In this document: positions 14,015 through 14,507 of the stretch, piece after piece | How the letters are laid out: each line of letters opens with the position of its first letter | How positions within the stretch are numbered: the stretch's first letter is position 1 | Source of the DNA: Oscillospiraceae bacterium | GTDB taxonomy: Bacteria > Bacillota > Clostridia > Oscillospirales > Ruminococcaceae | Direction of reading: 5' to 3' | DNA: 14,507 nt | NCBI GenBank assembly: GCA_016295145.1 | Contig: JAEDLR010000052.1 | Location: 1-14,507 of the forward strand | Made by a program: the position numbers and the translations under genes | The notes under the pieces: generated by a model | What the model saw: only the letters and a program-made list of their open reading frames with translations | What the model was told of the DNA's origin: nothing | The model's database searches: none

Positions 14015-14170
14015 AAAGTGTGGAATAATTAAAAGGTTTCAAACTCTAATCCTTTTTTGTAAAAGCCTTTACCCAAGTTCAGGCTAAAGTAGCGGTATAG
14101 TCAACAGGCGAAGCATACGCTCAATCAAGCCAAGTTGGCAATATAGTCAAGCTTTTGAGCAGACCGCTTT
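14015..14170. other. Intergenic tail with a 9-bp direct repeat
   Basis: No gene seen. TATAGTCAA occurs at 14096-14104 and 14142-14150. No strong terminator hairpin is visible; GTAAA/TTTAC around 14059-14072 is weak. Confidence 0.4.
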
Positions 14171-14383
14171 TCATCCCTTTTGTTCGTTGTCGAGGTGGAT
14201 AATAATATCGTCAACAGGGCATTTCAGGATTTCACACAGTTTGTCAATAGTCGCTGTGCTGATAGGTAGGTTATGTCGCAGACGGTTGATTGTACTGCTG
14301 CTTATGTGATGTTTGTTGATTAGCGTGTAGGTGGAAATCTCGTGCCAATCAAGGTAGTCCCAAAAAGGTTCGTAAGAAATCAT
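14171..14383 (-). CDS. XRE/Cro-type helix-turn-helix regulator
   Basis: This 70-residue protein starts at the ATG at 14383, chosen for the perfect AAAGGAGG 8 nt upstream; a longer frame to 14470 lacks a site. The pattern is that of small Cro/C1-type regulators: TLINKHHISSSTINRLRHNL, with the recognition helix near residues 29-37, then ISTATIDKLCEILKCPVDDI. Such single-domain proteins repress their own and divergent promoters. A divergent consensus-like promoter and an inverted repeat lie in the 124 bp upstream, so it probably controls the gene beginning beyond the window edge. Confidence 0.85.
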   Translation of the reverse strand: MISYEPFWDYLDWHEISTYTLINKHHISSSTINRLRHNLPISTATIDKLCEILKCPVDDIIIHLDNEQKG

Positions 14384-14424
14384 AGGTAGAGCCTCCTTTC
14401 CGAAAGAATAAGATGATTGCAAAA

Positions 14425-14449
14425 CTGAAAAGAAAATTTTTTCTTTCAG
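14425..14449. promoter_or_regulatory. Inverted repeat between divergent genes (candidate XRE operator)
   Basis: CTGAAA and TTTCAG outer arms continue inward through A/T pairs with one mismatch and one wobble around position 14437. It lies between the regulator and the outward promoter. Confidence 0.4.
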
Positions 14450-14463
14450 ATATGAAATACCGC

Positions 14464-14492
14464 TTGACATATACCGATGATTGTGGTAGTAT
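14464..14492 (+). promoter_or_regulatory. Divergent promoter reading out of the window
   Basis: TTGACA (14464-14469), a 17-bp spacer and TAGTAT (14487-14492). Confidence 0.65.
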
Positions 14493-14507
14493 AGTGTAAA
14501 GAGTGAC

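Noticed and set aside
14096..14150. TATAGTCAA repeats as attachment sites or terminal repeats
   Set aside because: Only 9 bp, 46 bp apart, with no flanking transposase or matching copies elsewhere in the window.

Overview
The window looks like chromosome or integrative-element DNA from a gut Clostridia bacterium. The low-GC Gram-positive Shine-Dalgarno sites (AAAGGAGG, GGAGGG), TTGACA/TATAAT promoters and gene content suggest an Oscillospiraceae or Ruminococcus-like host. That assignment is inference; no rRNA or marker gene is present. The left half (1-5000) reads as the end of a mobile element, and the right half (5200-14507) as accessory cargo.

Layout. Positions 1-1661 (minus) hold a large serine recombinase cut by the window edge, preceded by one or two very small genes (1753-2142). 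Positions 2198-2535 hold a dense run of about eleven short inverted repeats, most with a 3-nt A/T loop. Next is a translationally coupled pair of paralogous ribbon-helix-helix (RHH) proteins (2545-3431, minus), and then a second, looser hairpin cluster (3447-3842). Two small winged-helix proteins (3946-4692, minus) follow; they resemble the replication or regulation modules of mobile elements. Positions 4693-5313 are a non-coding divergent region that ends in a perfect consensus promoter overlapped by an inverted repeat.

Positions 5314-6177 encode a truncated-looking P-loop ATPase with a C-terminal winged helix. Positions 6434-11197 encode a very large fusion of a DEDD-type 3'-5' exonuclease, a RecQ helicase and a UvrD/PcrA-type helicase. 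It has its own promoter and a strong terminator. A convergent gene of unknown function (11241-11771, open to 11882) has no credible start and is probably frameshifted.

Positions 11909-14014 are a recombination-scarred secretion/lipoprotein locus. A 219-bp promoter-plus-signal-peptide segment occurs twice and drives an intact lipoprotein and a truncated paralog. Around them lie a 24-codon gene stub, the C-terminal tail of an HlyD-type adaptor and a CPBP membrane protease lacking its usual last motif. An XRE-type regulator with a divergent promoter ends the window.

The two most unusual elements are the structure-conserved but sequence-variable hairpin arrays that bracket the RHH pair, and the exonuclease-RecQ-UvrD fusion beside the ATPase. 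How either works is not established here; roles in element maintenance, transfer or defence are hypotheses.
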